From NCBI GenBank assembly GCA_035268885.1, contig DATFKA010000162.1, forward strand, positions 1-64,000: a stretch of DNA of 64,000 nt, read 5' to 3'. Made by a program: the position numbers and the translations under genes. This DNA is from DATFKA01 sp035268885 (GTDB lineage Bacteria > Bacteroidota > Bacteroidia > Chitinophagales > Saprospiraceae). The notes beneath the pieces are model-generated. The model was not told the DNA's origin. It did not search any database and saw nothing but the letters and a program-made list of their open reading frames with translations. Shown piece after piece: positions 1 through 8,239 of this stretch; the stretch's first letter is position 1; every line of letters starts with the position of its first letter.

Positions 1-345
1 AACCTAAAATTAGGAAGGATGAATTTAATAATAGAGTCAGGATCGGAAAAGATAGGAGTAATGGTTGTGAAGCCATTAGCTCACGAGGGAGGTATGATTC
101 GGAAAATCGGAAGTAGCTCATGAGTATCCAAGATTCGACTAGGATGATTAAAGGAAGCCGTCCAAAGACAGATCAACTCATGGAGTTGATCGTTAACCAA
201 TTCAATATGCATCGTGCCTATAAGCGAGTGGTCAGCAATGGCGGTTCAAAGTGCCTTCAATGACAGAGGTGCTTGGTGGAATGCGGGAGCCTCCCACATG
301 AATCTGGCTTTTCCCAAACGGAACCGTACGTCTAAATGACTATCT
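1..345 (+). mobile_element. Relic of a group II intron (RNA remnants plus fused ends of its reverse transcriptase)
   Basis: A frame at 120-263 reads like the N-terminus of a group II intron-encoded protein, with the segment NMHRAYKRVVSNGGS typical of the start of the RT domain. It breaks off, and in another frame (262-339) resumes as DRGAWWNAGASHMNLAFPK, which resembles the C-terminal end of such maturases. The piece GGAACCGTACGT just behind it resembles the 3' strand of domain V. About 350-400 codons (RT core and most of the maturase domain) are therefore missing, and the join is out of frame. The stretch before 120 is probably intron RNA but I could not fold it into domains. The element is dead. 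The left end may lie outside the window. Confidence 0.65.
120..339 (+). pseudogene. Group II intron reverse transcriptase/maturase, internally deleted and frameshifted
   Basis: The N-terminal 47 codons (start ATG at 120, stop at 261) are followed, in an overlapping shifted frame, by 25 codons of the C-terminus ending with TGA at 337. An intact protein would have roughly 400-500 residues, so nearly the whole polymerase domain, including the YADD motif, is gone. Recognition rests on two short stretches only, but both ends occur in the right order and orientation. This is what an internal deletion of one intron copy would leave. Confidence 0.6.
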
Positions 346-348
346 TTG
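341..348 (+). promoter_or_regulatory. Candidate Bacteroidota -7 promoter element
   Basis: TATCTTTG matches the TAnnTTTG consensus of the primary Bacteroidota sigma factor. It lies about 100 bases upstream of the truncated esterase start at 450 and directly after the intron relic. I see no clear -33 TTTG partner, so this is a weak call. Confidence 0.3.
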
Positions 349-449
349 TTTTACTCTACTCGATTGAAATGTAAAGGAAGCGTTAAAATGCAGAAGAAGT
401 GCCTGATCTTAAGACAATTATTTTACTTTAGTAAGGTAATTCTATAATT

Positions 450-917
450 ATGCTTAAGCATTTCTTATTTCTGGCCCTCTTTTTATTTACTGCTCCACAC
501 CTGTTTGCTAACCAGTTGGATAGTATTCCCTTATTATTTCAGCAGGGTATTCACGAAATAGATCACGTCAGCTATACGGTGAAGGAAGGAGATCGTGAAA
601 TGACCGTTCAGTTTTGGTATCCATCCGATATGATCAAAGCCAGCGAAGCTAAGGCAGAGGTTCCCATTTTCGATAAACGTCAGTTTTCGAGTCTTCTCCA
701 ACGACAACAGCCTTTTCCTAAACCAAAGGCTGGAAAGTCCTTTGACATACGCCAACAGATTTTAGACGGTGGTGAAGTAGACCGTCCGGTACTGGTTTTT
801 TATTCTAATCTTGGTTTGGATCGACTGTTTACCGTTTCGCTTTACGAACGTTTGGCCAGCAATGGCTTTGTAATTATCGAGATTGATCTTCCTGAAATCG
901 GCTTCTCTGCTGCCTAG
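450..917 (+). pseudogene. Truncated platelet-activating-factor acetylhydrolase-like esterase (N-terminal part only)
   Basis: The 155-residue product begins with a signal peptide (about residues 1-20, ending LFA) and then resembles the N-terminal part of secreted alpha/beta hydrolases of the PAF acetylhydrolase/dienelactone hydrolase type. It has SYTVKEGDREMTVQFWYPSD, then PVLVFYSNLGLDRLFTVSLYERLASNG near residues 113-140, the first core beta strand and the helix after it. Family members usually have 330-450 residues. This one stops before the nucleophile elbow (GxSxG), the catalytic Asp and the His, so it cannot be an active esterase. The reading frame ends six bases before the convergent gene at 924, suggesting the 3' part was deleted. 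The intron relic directly upstream points to a local rearrangement. Confidence 0.6.
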
Positions 918-923
918 TTTCGA

Positions 924-2720
924 CTATTGCTTAATGAATTTTCCGCGTTGATAATTACCGGACTGCTGCCTGATCAGTACCCAATAAGTTCCGGTGGGCA
1001 ATTCTCTGATAACCAATCGGTTGTTTTTTTTGATTGTTTGAGGTGAAAATATTTGCCCCTGCTGACCAATGATCCATATTTCATCAATTGGAGAGGGAAA
1101 AGGCTCTATCCATATCTGTTCGGAAGCGGGTACTGGGTATAGTTTAAGTTCTGGAGCATTTTGGAGTATTTGTCGAAGGTGGCTTATGGTAAGCTGTACT
1201 TCCGGCGCCACCCGAATAAGTCCATTACTGCTTCCTCCTTCCTGAATGAAATGCTGCTGATTGGTTTTTAAATTATAAAGCCGGTCAATGTGTCCCGTAG
1301 GCCAGGTAATAACGACGGAGTCCACCTGCTCAAAAGCACGGCATCCAAAAGTCAAAGTTTTGGAATTTTGGCCCATAAAACCGTTACCACAGTTCCGGTA
1401 TTTCATTTGATAAAGGGATTCGGCATATACTTCGACCCGGGCACCCACGGCATCGCGGTTACTTTTCTTACCTTCTAATTGCAGCTTAATCCACTTGTGC
1501 GAGCCTCCCCGATTGATCCAGCAATGATGAAAATTAGGTGGATTATTTTGCACCATAATGTCGGGATAACCATCCTGATTAGCATCACCAATGGCGTTAA
1601 CAAAACTACGGGCAGAGTCACCGGCCATACCCACTTCAGGGGTTTCAAAAGTACCATCCCCCAGATTTTCGTAGAAAATACTGGTACGATTGCTCATCGA
1701 GGCTATTTTCATGGTACCACTTACGTAAAGGTCCAGATCACCGTCGTTATCCGCATCCAGGAAGTTAGAGGCCCAGCTATGGCCGTAGTAAGCGACTCCT
1801 GCCGGCTCGGCTACTTCGCTAAAAGAGGGTAAATCAAAATCGGCTCGGATACCGTCGTTGCGTAGCAGCTTATTTCCAACCGGTGTATTGGTAACGTAGA
1901 TATCCTGCCAACCGTCATTATTGAAATCGCCCATATTGACACACATGGCATTCATACGCAGATCAGCATTCGTGAGATCACCCACGGGGGAAAACGTACC
2001 ACGACCATCATTAAACAACAAGGTATTGTAGGTCAGTTTGTCGTTGGCGGTATAAATATCGAGCCACATATCGTTATTGATATCAATAAAGCCGGAGCAA
2101 AAAGGCACCTTATTTAAGTCGGAAGTATTGGTTGGTGTGCTAACATCTACGAAAGTCCCGTCTCCCTGATTGCGGAAGAGCTTATTATATTTATCGGGGG
2201 TGATATCTTTGTGGGAACCAAAATACAAATCCAGCCATCCATCGCGGTCATAATCCCCCCAGATGGCACCGTAGGTATATTCATCGTTCATGGGCAGCCC
2301 CGCTTTTTCGGTAATATCTTCGAATTGGAGGGCACCCCGATTTTCATATAGTCGATTCGGAGCATCGTAAGAAGCTACAAATAAGTCTAGATCACCGTCG
2401 TTGTCAAAATCTACCCAGCTAATCTGTTTGGCTTCATCCCGGTGGGTGACCAGCGGGAAGACGCGCTTAAACCTCCCTCCCTGGTTTTCGTAGAAATCGA
2501 TAAACTTTCCCTTGGGGGTGCCAATCGTCAGATCATCCCAGCCATCCTGATTGAAGTCTACAAAGCTTACGCCGTTACCTATAGAAAATTCGGTTTTGAG
2601 GCTGCGAATACCCATTTCTTCGGCCTGGTTATCAAAGTGGATTTGTGCCAGGCAGAAGATTGGTATTAGAAAGAAACTGATCGATAAAACAGGGCGGTTG
2701 ATCATTGCATTTTTATTCAT
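924..2720 (-). CDS. Secreted FG-GAP/VCBS-repeat protein with ASPIC/UnbV domain and T9SS sorting domain
   Basis: The 598-residue protein has a signal peptide (to about residue 25, ...FCLAQ) and then a beta-propeller of FG-GAP/VCBS repeats. These carry many calcium-type loops of the form D-x-N-x-D-G-x-x-D (DFNQDGWDD, DFDNDGDLD, DYDRDGWLD, DADNDGDLD, DANQDGYPD). An ASPIC/UnbV domain follows at about 400-495 (KWIKLQLEGKKSNRDAVGAR, then VVITWPTG). The last ~75 residues, starting near LKLYPVPASEQIW, are a T9SS type A sorting domain, so the product should be exported and attached to or released from the outer surface. It resembles eukaryotic CRTAC1; the ligand is unknown. The gene abuts the FGE-like gene upstream with no spacer (that stop is 2721-2723), so the two are very likely co-transcribed. 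Confidence 0.88.
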   Translation of the reverse strand: MNKNAMINRPVLSISFFLIPIFCLAQIHFDNQAEEMGIRSLKTEFSIGNGVSFVDFNQDGWDDLTIGTPKGKFIDFYENQGGRFKRVFPLVTHRDEAKQISWVDFDNDGDLDLFVASYDAPNRLYENRGALQFEDITEKAGLPMNDEYTYGAIWGDYDRDGWLDLYFGSHKDITPDKYNKLFRNQGDGTFVDVSTPTNTSDLNKVPFCSGFIDINNDMWLDIYTANDKLTYNTLLFNDGRGTFSPVGDLTNADLRMNAMCVNMGDFNNDGWQDIYVTNTPVGNKLLRNDGIRADFDLPSFSEVAEPAGVAYYGHSWASNFLDADNDGDLDLYVSGTMKIASMSNRTSIFYENLGDGTFETPEVGMAGDSARSFVNAIGDANQDGYPDIMVQNNPPNFHHCWINRGGSHKWIKLQLEGKKSNRDAVGARVEVYAESLYQMKYRNCGNGFMGQNSKTLTFGCRAFEQVDSVVITWPTGHIDRLYNLKTNQQHFIQEGGSSNGLIRVAPEVQLTISHLRQILQNAPELKLYPVPASEQIWIEPFPSPIDEIWIIGQQGQIFSPQTIKKNNRLVIRELPTGTYWVLIRQQSGNYQRGKFIKQ

Positions 2721-3806
2721 CTATAAATCTTTCACGCAGCGAAAACCCGTATGGTTGAGCCCGGTATCCGTTGTGGAGCCCATCCTTCGGGCGTTGCGGT
2801 AGCCCGAGCAGTAGCTTTCATTACATAAGAAGGAGCCGCCACGAACTACCTTCTCCTGCTGGTAGGGCATATTGGGGTTATAAGAACGATTAGGACCATC
2901 GGTATTCGCCTGGATGGCCTCGGGACGTCGATAATATTCAAAATCAAACCAGTCGCTGCACCACTCCCAAACGTTCCCAGCCATGTCGTAAAGTCCGTAG
3001 CCATTTGGTGCGTAAGAAGCAACTGGAGCACTTAGGTAATGGCCGTCTCTTAATTCATTATCGTAGGGAAACATGCCCTGCCAAAAATTGGCCTTAGCTT
3101 GGCCCGTATTTAGGGCTTCATTACCCCAGGGGTAAACCATGTTTTCCAGGCCGCCCCGGGCTGCCCATTCCCATTCCGCCTCCGTAGGTAATCTTTTTCC
3201 CGCCCATTGAGCGTAAGCCTGTGCATCTTCCCAGCAAACCTGAACGACGGGATGATCCATGCGGTCCGTAATATCACTATCGGGACCTTCTGGATGACGC
3301 CAGTTGGCACCAATGGTCCAGCGCCACCATTGACTATAGTTATTGAGGTTGACGGGTTGGTCCGTGGCCTGAAATACCAGGGCACCGGGCTGTAGCAGAC
3401 TATCGGGTGGCTTGGGCGTCCCCGGAGGAAGTTCCTTTTTTATTTCTTCCCAAAGGATGGGCCGCTCCGCGACCGTCAGGTAGCCAGTAGCTTCCACAAA
3501 TTCCGAGAATTGGCGGTTGGTTACCTCCGTTTTATCCATATAAAAGCTACTGACTGGCACTTCGTGTTTAGGGAATTCGTTGGGATCGGCCTGCTCATTG
3601 TCACCGCCCATGCTGAGCGTACCCGATGGGATGAGCACCATCCCACCGAGCACTTCGGCATTTGATGGTCTGGGTGCTTCACTCGGCTTGCTATCTTCTG
3701 TATCTACCTCCATTTGCTTAGGCGGTTCGGAGGGCGCTTCATTTTGGCAGGCGGAGAGCACCATCAGGAGTAGGGGAAATATCCAAAAGTATAAGTGTCT
3801 TATCAT
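2721..3806 (-). CDS. Formylglycine-generating-enzyme (SUMF1) family lipoprotein
   Basis: The 361-residue protein starts with a lipoprotein signal (LSAC, Cys20) and an acidic/proline linker to about residue 50. The FGE-sulfatase domain then runs from GGMVLIPSGTLSMGG to the end. Hallmarks are EVTNRQFSEFVEATGY, RLPTEAEWEWAARGG, DMAGNVWEWCSDW and GLNHTGFRCV. Many bacterial members lack the catalytic cysteines, but this one keeps the copper-binding pair in RGGSFLCNESYCSGYRNA (Cys328 and Cys333, spaced as in human SUMF1). It could therefore oxidise a Cys in a CxPxR motif to formylglycine. No sulfatase is encoded in the window, so the substrate would be elsewhere. It is first in a two-gene unit with the UnbV protein downstream. 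Confidence 0.88.
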   Translation of the reverse strand: MIRHLYFWIFPLLLMVLSACQNEAPSEPPKQMEVDTEDSKPSEAPRPSNAEVLGGMVLIPSGTLSMGGDNEQADPNEFPKHEVPVSSFYMDKTEVTNRQFSEFVEATGYLTVAERPILWEEIKKELPPGTPKPPDSLLQPGALVFQATDQPVNLNNYSQWWRWTIGANWRHPEGPDSDITDRMDHPVVQVCWEDAQAYAQWAGKRLPTEAEWEWAARGGLENMVYPWGNEALNTGQAKANFWQGMFPYDNELRDGHYLSAPVASYAPNGYGLYDMAGNVWEWCSDWFDFEYYRRPEAIQANTDGPNRSYNPNMPYQQEKVVRGGSFLCNESYCSGYRNARRMGSTTDTGLNHTGFRCVKDL

Positions 3807-3900
3807 TTGTATGTAATTTTAGTAAAATTCTGTTTTACAGTTCGCTGAGTCTTAAAAAAATAAAAATCCAGCAAAATCATGTGCCGTGCTTACCTTATCC

Positions 3901-3936
3901 ATGTGGCTATGTAGTCACATGGCCATTTGGCCACAT
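3901..3936. repeat. Short nested inverted repeat
   Basis: ATGTGGC at 3901 is inverted as GCCACAT ending at 3936. Between them lie further ATG/CAT and GGCC palindromic pieces, so several alternative hairpins are possible. It sits upstream of the FGE-like gene in a 775-bp spacer and has no obvious function. Confidence 0.4.
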
Positions 3937-4033
3937 AACCCGACCACCTGAATATTCCCGCGTCTCAGCCATTTTAGCGAAGTCGTCAGGAAGAAGCCGT
4001 TAAAAAGCTGGCCTTGTCTGAGTGAAACCAAAA

Positions 4034-4291
4034 CCCCAGGCTTACCGACTATGCCAAGTTTACACTACTATTAAGTTTAGCATTCCCTATTTCGCACGAG
4101 TTTGCCGCATTTAGGGTTTACACAGGTAGTCCGCCTTAGGCGGATTAAGAAATGGCTAATCCTAGCGGGGAGTTTTGGCTTCTTTTTGCGGTCAAAAAGA
4201 AGATGCACTAAAGGGCAAAACTATGATCACTAAGCAGCTTCCCAATATTCATCCGCGTTCTGGTGTGCGACAACTCATGGGCATTTCATCT
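4034..4291 (+). repeat. 258-bp dispersed repeat, copy A (intergenic)
   Basis: This segment is almost identical to 5903-6160: I count about 11 differences over 258 aligned bases with no gaps. It starts at CCCCAGGCTTACCGACTATG and ends at ATTTCATCT. Inside are a CCGCC-TTA-GGCGG palindrome near 4131-4143 and a 10-bp perfect stem (CTTCTTTTTG / CAAAAAGAAG, loop CGGT) near 4180-4203. No open frame of note and no terminal inverted repeats are visible, so it is a non-coding, presumably non-autonomous element. The rest of the 3807-4581 spacer holds the small inverted repeat at 3901 and the dyad at 4516, and otherwise nothing I can name. Confidence 0.9.
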
Positions 4292-4515
4292 GTTTAATCA
4301 TTCACTTGTGTGATGTTATGATTAAATAAAATCATACTCGTTTCATAAAAGTAGTTTGTAAGATGCAAGGTACAAAAAATAGGAATATTCCCCCAGGCGT
4401 CCAGATTTTCTCAACCGGATCAACCCTTGATCTGGAGTAGAAAAGAATCTCAAAAATATTCAGGGTTAGAATGATCTTTTCCTCAACATTCCTTGTTTTA
4501 AAATAGTATAAAAAT

Positions 4516-4540
4516 AATCCCTATCGGAATAATAGGGATT
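4516..4540 (+). promoter_or_regulatory. Inverted repeat with OxyR-like CTAT-N7-ATAG core upstream of the peroxiredoxin
   Basis: AATCCCTAT is separated by seven bases from its exact inverse ATAGGGATT, 42 bases before the peroxiredoxin start. The core CTAT-N7-ATAG equals the inner half of the OxyR tetranucleotide pattern (ATAG-N7-CTAT-N7-ATAG-N7-CTAT), but the outer elements are not at the expected spacing. It may be an oxidative-stress operator or just a leader hairpin. Confidence 0.4.
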
Positions 4541-4581
4541 ATGAATAAACCTTTTTTTACAACTCAAAAACAAAAACGACT

Positions 4582-5217
4582 ATGGCAATCCGATTAGGAG
4601 AAACCGCCCCTGATTTTAAAGCACAAACCACCATGGGAGAAATCAACTTTCACGATTGGCTGGGGGATAGCTGGGGACTTTTATTTTCTCACCCCGCAGA
4701 TTTTACACCGGTCTGTACGACCGAGCTGGGACGTACAGCGGCCCTGGCGGGGGAGTTTGCTAAAAGAAACGTGAAGGCGATCGCCTTAAGTGTGGATCCA
4801 CTTGATTCGCACAACAACTGGATCAAAGACATTGAAGAGACCCAAAATGTGACCATGAATTTTCCGATCATTGCCGATTCGGATCGCAAGGTGGCAGAAT
4901 TATACGATATGATCCATCCGGAAGAGGATGCTAAGTTTACCGTTCGTTCGGTATTTATCATTGATCCTAATAAAAAGGTGCGCCTGACCCTGACTTATCC
5001 TCCAGCTACGGGGCGCAACTTTTTGGAGATTCTGCGAGTCATTGACTCCCTGCAATTAACGGAATACCACAAAGTGGCCACGCCAGCCGACTGGAAAGAC
5101 GGAGAAGATTGTGTGATCGTACCATCGATTTCATCAGAAGATGCCAAAGAAAAGTTTCCGAAAGGATTTACAGAAGTGAAGCCTTACCTGCGGATGACAC
5201 CGCAGCCGAATAAGTAG
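4582..5217 (+). CDS. Peroxiredoxin, Prx6-like (1-Cys type)
   Basis: The 211-residue cytoplasmic protein reduces hydrogen peroxide and organic hydroperoxides with a thiol. The peroxidatic cysteine is Cys45 in the motif DFTPVCTTELG. The conserved Arg lies in the KFTVRSVFIIDP stretch, and the long C-terminal arm (DWKDGEDCVIVP, KGFTEVKPYLR) is that of the Prx6 subfamily, where the family length is about 210-220. Members usually lack a classical resolving cysteine; the second Cys here, near residue 177, is in the C-terminal arm. The gene stands alone, with a dyad upstream (4516-4540) and a terminator downstream. Confidence 0.95.
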   Translation: MAIRLGETAPDFKAQTTMGEINFHDWLGDSWGLLFSHPADFTPVCTTELGRTAALAGEFAKRNVKAIALSVDPLDSHNNWIKDIEETQNVTMNFPIIADSDRKVAELYDMIHPEEDAKFTVRSVFIIDPNKKVRLTLTYPPATGRNFLEILRVIDSLQLTEYHKVATPADWKDGEDCVIVPSISSEDAKEKFPKGFTEVKPYLRMTPQPNK

Positions 5218-5253
5218 ATTATTGGGGCTCCACCCTAATCGAAAAGCAAATAT

Positions 5254-5288
5254 AAAGCGAGATCGTTCTTCATGGATGGTCTCGCTTT
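5254..5288 (+). terminator. Intrinsic terminator of the peroxiredoxin gene
   Basis: AAAGCGAGA (5254-5262) pairs perfectly with TCTCGCTTT (5280-5288), giving a 9-bp stem about 37 bases after the stop codon, followed by a T-rich run (TGTTGTTT). Confidence 0.65.
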
Positions 5289-5350
5289 TGTTGTTTATCA
5301 GGTAAAGTTTGTAATTTCAGCCTCTTTTTGTTCACCAAAACACCCGACTA

Positions 5351-7733
5351 ATGTTTAAATCAAACATTACCATCCCACTAGGCTTATCTCTATTATTTCT
5401 GGCTTGTCAGCCGATCATCCTTATAATTGGCAGGTGATCGGATCTTTGGAAGACTTGCAGAATGCCACACTGCAAGATGTTAAGACGTTTTTCAAGCGTT
5501 GGTACGTCCCCAATAACGTTACCCTGGTGATCTCCGGCGATTTTGATCAGGAACAAGCGGAGGCCTGGATGCATAAATACTTTGATAAAATCGCGACGGG
5601 TGACCCCATAACAGAACTTGCCAAAAGGCCAGGCATAGTAGAGGAAGAAATCCGCCTCTATTATGAAGATAATTTCGCCCGCCTGCCGAGTTTAACCTTA
5701 ACCTGGCCAACGGTAGAATTATACCATCCGTATGCTTATGCCCTGGATATCCTCAGCGAGTACTTAACAGATGGTAAAAAAGCCCCGCTTTATCAGGTTT
5801 TGGTAGAACAAAAAGAACTGAGCTCCCGGGTATCCATGTATAACCTAACTTCTGAACTAGCAGGGCAATTGAGCCTTAATGTTCGAGCTTATGCGGACAA
5901 AGCCCCAGGCTTACCGACTATGCTAAGTTTACACTACTATTATGTTTAGCACTCCCTATTTCGCATGAGTTTGCCGCATTTAGGATTTACACAGGTAGTC
6001 CGCCTTAGGCGGATTAAGAAATGGCTAATCCTAGCGGGGAGTTTTGGCTTCTTTTTGCGGTCAAAAAGAAGATGCACTAAAGGGCAAAACTACAATCACT
6101 AAGCAGCTTCCCTATATTCATCCGCGTTCTGGTGGGCGATAACTCATGGGTATTTCATCTTTTGAAGCGAATGGTATTTCAGATCAGGATTTAAAGCGGA
6201 TTAAGGCGGGCCTGGAAACTGACTTTTATAATGGATTATCCAGCGTATTGGGTAAAGGCTTTCAGCTGGCACAGTACAATGTCTTTGCTGGTGATCCGGA
6301 CTTTATCAATCAGGATATTAAAAACCAACTAGCCGTGAGTAGAGATGATGTGCGCCGGGTGTACGATCAGTATATCAAAGGTAAGCCCTTTATTGCCACT
6401 AGCTTTGTACCCCTGGGTAAAAAAGAGCAGGCTTTATCTGATTCTGAACTGGCCGAAGTGGTAGAGGAAGCAATCGTACAGGGTGCTGAAGAAACCTTCG
6501 ATCCAAATATAAAGGCCGAATACGAGCCAGCCCCTGACCGTTCGTTAGAACCGCCTTATGGTGATTCGCCGACTATTCAAGTGCCGGAGGTATGGGATGC
6601 CAGGCTTGATAATGGACTGGAGGTTTATGGTATTGAGAATCGTGAAGTGCCCTTAGTTCAATTTAACCTACTCATTAAGGGAGGGCAGTTAATGGAATCC
6701 ATGGGGCAATTAGGGCTGGCCAATCTTACTGCAGATTTGATGAACCGGGGTGCCGCCCAAAAATCGCCCGAAGCCCTGGAAGAAGCTATTCAGGAACTGG
6801 GGCTCAGATCAATATAAACGCCAGTAGAGAAGAGATTCGCATTTCTGGCAATACCCTGGCACGTAACTATGAAGCGACCCTGGCTTTGGTTGAAGAAATG
6901 CTTTTGGAGCCCCGCTGGGACGCGAAAGAACTGGAACTTATCCGCCAGAGTGTTCTGAGTCAACTTCACCAGTAGGAAGCGAACCCCAATGTTATCGCCA
7001 ACCTGTAATTTAATCGCCTGCTCTATGGTGAAAATGATATCCGGGCCCAAAACCCCCTGGGAACGGAAGCTACGATTAATGCCCTGACTATGGAAGACCT
7101 AAAAGCTTTCTATACGGCTAATTTTGCACCTAATATAAGCACGATGCATATTGTAGGTGCGATCGATCAGGCCAGGGCCTTGCGCAGTATGGCTAACCTG
7201 GAAAACAGCTGGGCGCAAAAAGTGGTGGAGACTTTGCTTCACAATTAACGCAGGAGCTTAGAGAAGGAAAAGGTTATACCTATGGTATTCGCTCCACTTT
7301 TGAGGGCGGAACTACCGCTGGCCCTTTCCAAATTAATTCTGGGGTACGGACCAATGTCACCCTAGAATCTGCAGAGCTGGTTAAGCAAATTTTGGAAAAT
7401 TATGGACCCAATTATAACGCTCAAGATCTGGAGACCACGAAAAGCGCCCTGACCAAAGGACAGGCGAGGGCCTTCGAAACCAGTCGGGCCAAATTACAGT
7501 TTCTGGAAAATATCAGCACCTACAATTGGTCACCGAACTACATCACAGAAAGAGAGAAGGTCCTGAGGGACATGAGCGTAGAAAAAGTTAAAGCCCTGGC
7601 GGATGAATACCTCAATCCGGATCAAATGATCTGGCTGGTAGTGGGAGATGCCAGGACTCAAATGGCTCGTATGAAAGAATTGGGCTACGGCGATCCCGTA
7701 CCGCTAAACGAAATCAAACCCCTTGATCAGTAA
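5351..7733 (+). pseudogene. M16 zinc peptidase lipoprotein, multiply disrupted
   Basis: The start at 5351 encodes a lipoprotein signal (MFKSNITIPLGLSLLFLACQ). The frame then jumps from the signal directly into sequence normally found some 200 residues into an M16 peptidase (ADHPYNWQVIGSLEDLQNATLQDVKTFF, from 5404 in a shifted frame). The HxxEH zinc site has therefore been deleted. M16 homology continues to ~5902 (SLNVRAYADK), is interrupted by the 258-bp repeat (5903-6160) and resumes with FEANGISDQDLKRIKAGLE at 6161. A frameshift follows near 6810, in-frame stops near 6975 and 7005 (translation of the restored frame) and another frame change near 7240. The last intact block, 7392-7733, is the C-terminal M16_C half. 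The original gene would have encoded about 900 residues. It cannot make an active protease. Confidence 0.9.
5903..6160 (+). repeat. 258-bp dispersed repeat, copy B (inserted in the M16 peptidase gene)
   Basis: Near-identical to 4034-4291 (about 96% by eye, same length and orientation). It interrupts the M16 coding sequence between the codons for AYADK and FEANGIS. Compared with intact M16 proteins about a dozen residues seem to be missing at the junction, so the insertion came with a small deletion or replaced target sequence. I see no clear target-site duplication: upstream flank GCGGACAAAG, downstream flank TTTGAAGCGA. Confidence 0.9.
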
Positions 7734-7745
7734 TAGTCATGAAGG

Positions 7746-8228
7746 CTAAGCATCTGCTAGCAGGTTTTCCAGTTCTATCTGATAATCGTACTGTAGGTCT
7801 TCGTGCAGCCCGTCGATGATTTTCTGAATACGGGCCAGCTGCCGCTCCCGCAGGTTGCGCAGCACCTTACTACGTCGGTAGGTGGGCAGGGAACCTTGTA
7901 GCTCATTTACAAAGTGCAGCAGTAATTCTACTTCGGTCGGTTTTTGTTGAGAGTAGCGAATAGCGGTCTTGGTATTACGCAGAATTTTGCGAACACTTTT
8001 TTTGATCAAATAGAAAGAAGTAGCGGTGATTTGCTCAAACTGATCCGTAATCTCCTCCTGAATCTGTCGGATGTATTGCTCTTCATCCTGGGATTCGAAA
8101 AGTAGGTAGGTGAGGAGTTCTTTGTTTTCTTTTTTGAATTTGGCCAGGCGCAGGGTAAGGGCCAGGAGTTCGGCCTGGGATTTTTCTTTTAAGGCTATTT
8201 TCAATTCTGATACTCGGGCCGCTTTCAT
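7746..8228 (-). CDS. Conserved hypothetical protein, helical
   Basis: I do not recognise this 160-residue cytoplasmic protein. It is rich in Leu, Glu, Lys and Arg, has no signal peptide or membrane segment, and is predicted by eye to be almost wholly alpha-helical. A basic middle part (LIKKSVRKILRNTKTAIRYS) and an acidic C-terminus (LHEDLQYDYQIELENLLADA) stand out. The start MKAARVSELKIALKEKSQAE is the first ATG and fits the helical pattern. It lies 11 bases from the end of the GH5 gene, on the same strand, so it may be the last gene of that transcript; its position says nothing else about function. Confidence 0.7.
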   Translation of the reverse strand: MKAARVSELKIALKEKSQAELLALTLRLAKFKKENKELLTYLLFESQDEEQYIRQIQEEITDQFEQITATSFYLIKKSVRKILRNTKTAIRYSQQKPTEVELLLHFVNELQGSLPTYRRSKVLRNLRERQLARIQKIIDGLHEDLQYDYQIELENLLADA

Positions 8229-8239
8229 AGAGTTGTGCT

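Noticed and set aside
4034..4291. Possible MITE with terminal inverted repeats
   Set aside because: The copies agree end to end, but the ends are not inverted repeats of each other and no target duplication is seen. I kept it as a repeat of unknown mechanism.
4503..4546. Full OxyR site with four spaced tetranucleotides
   Set aside because: Only the inner CTAT-N7-ATAG is in register; the outer ATAG at 4503 is 14 bases away instead of 7, and the downstream CTAT is missing.
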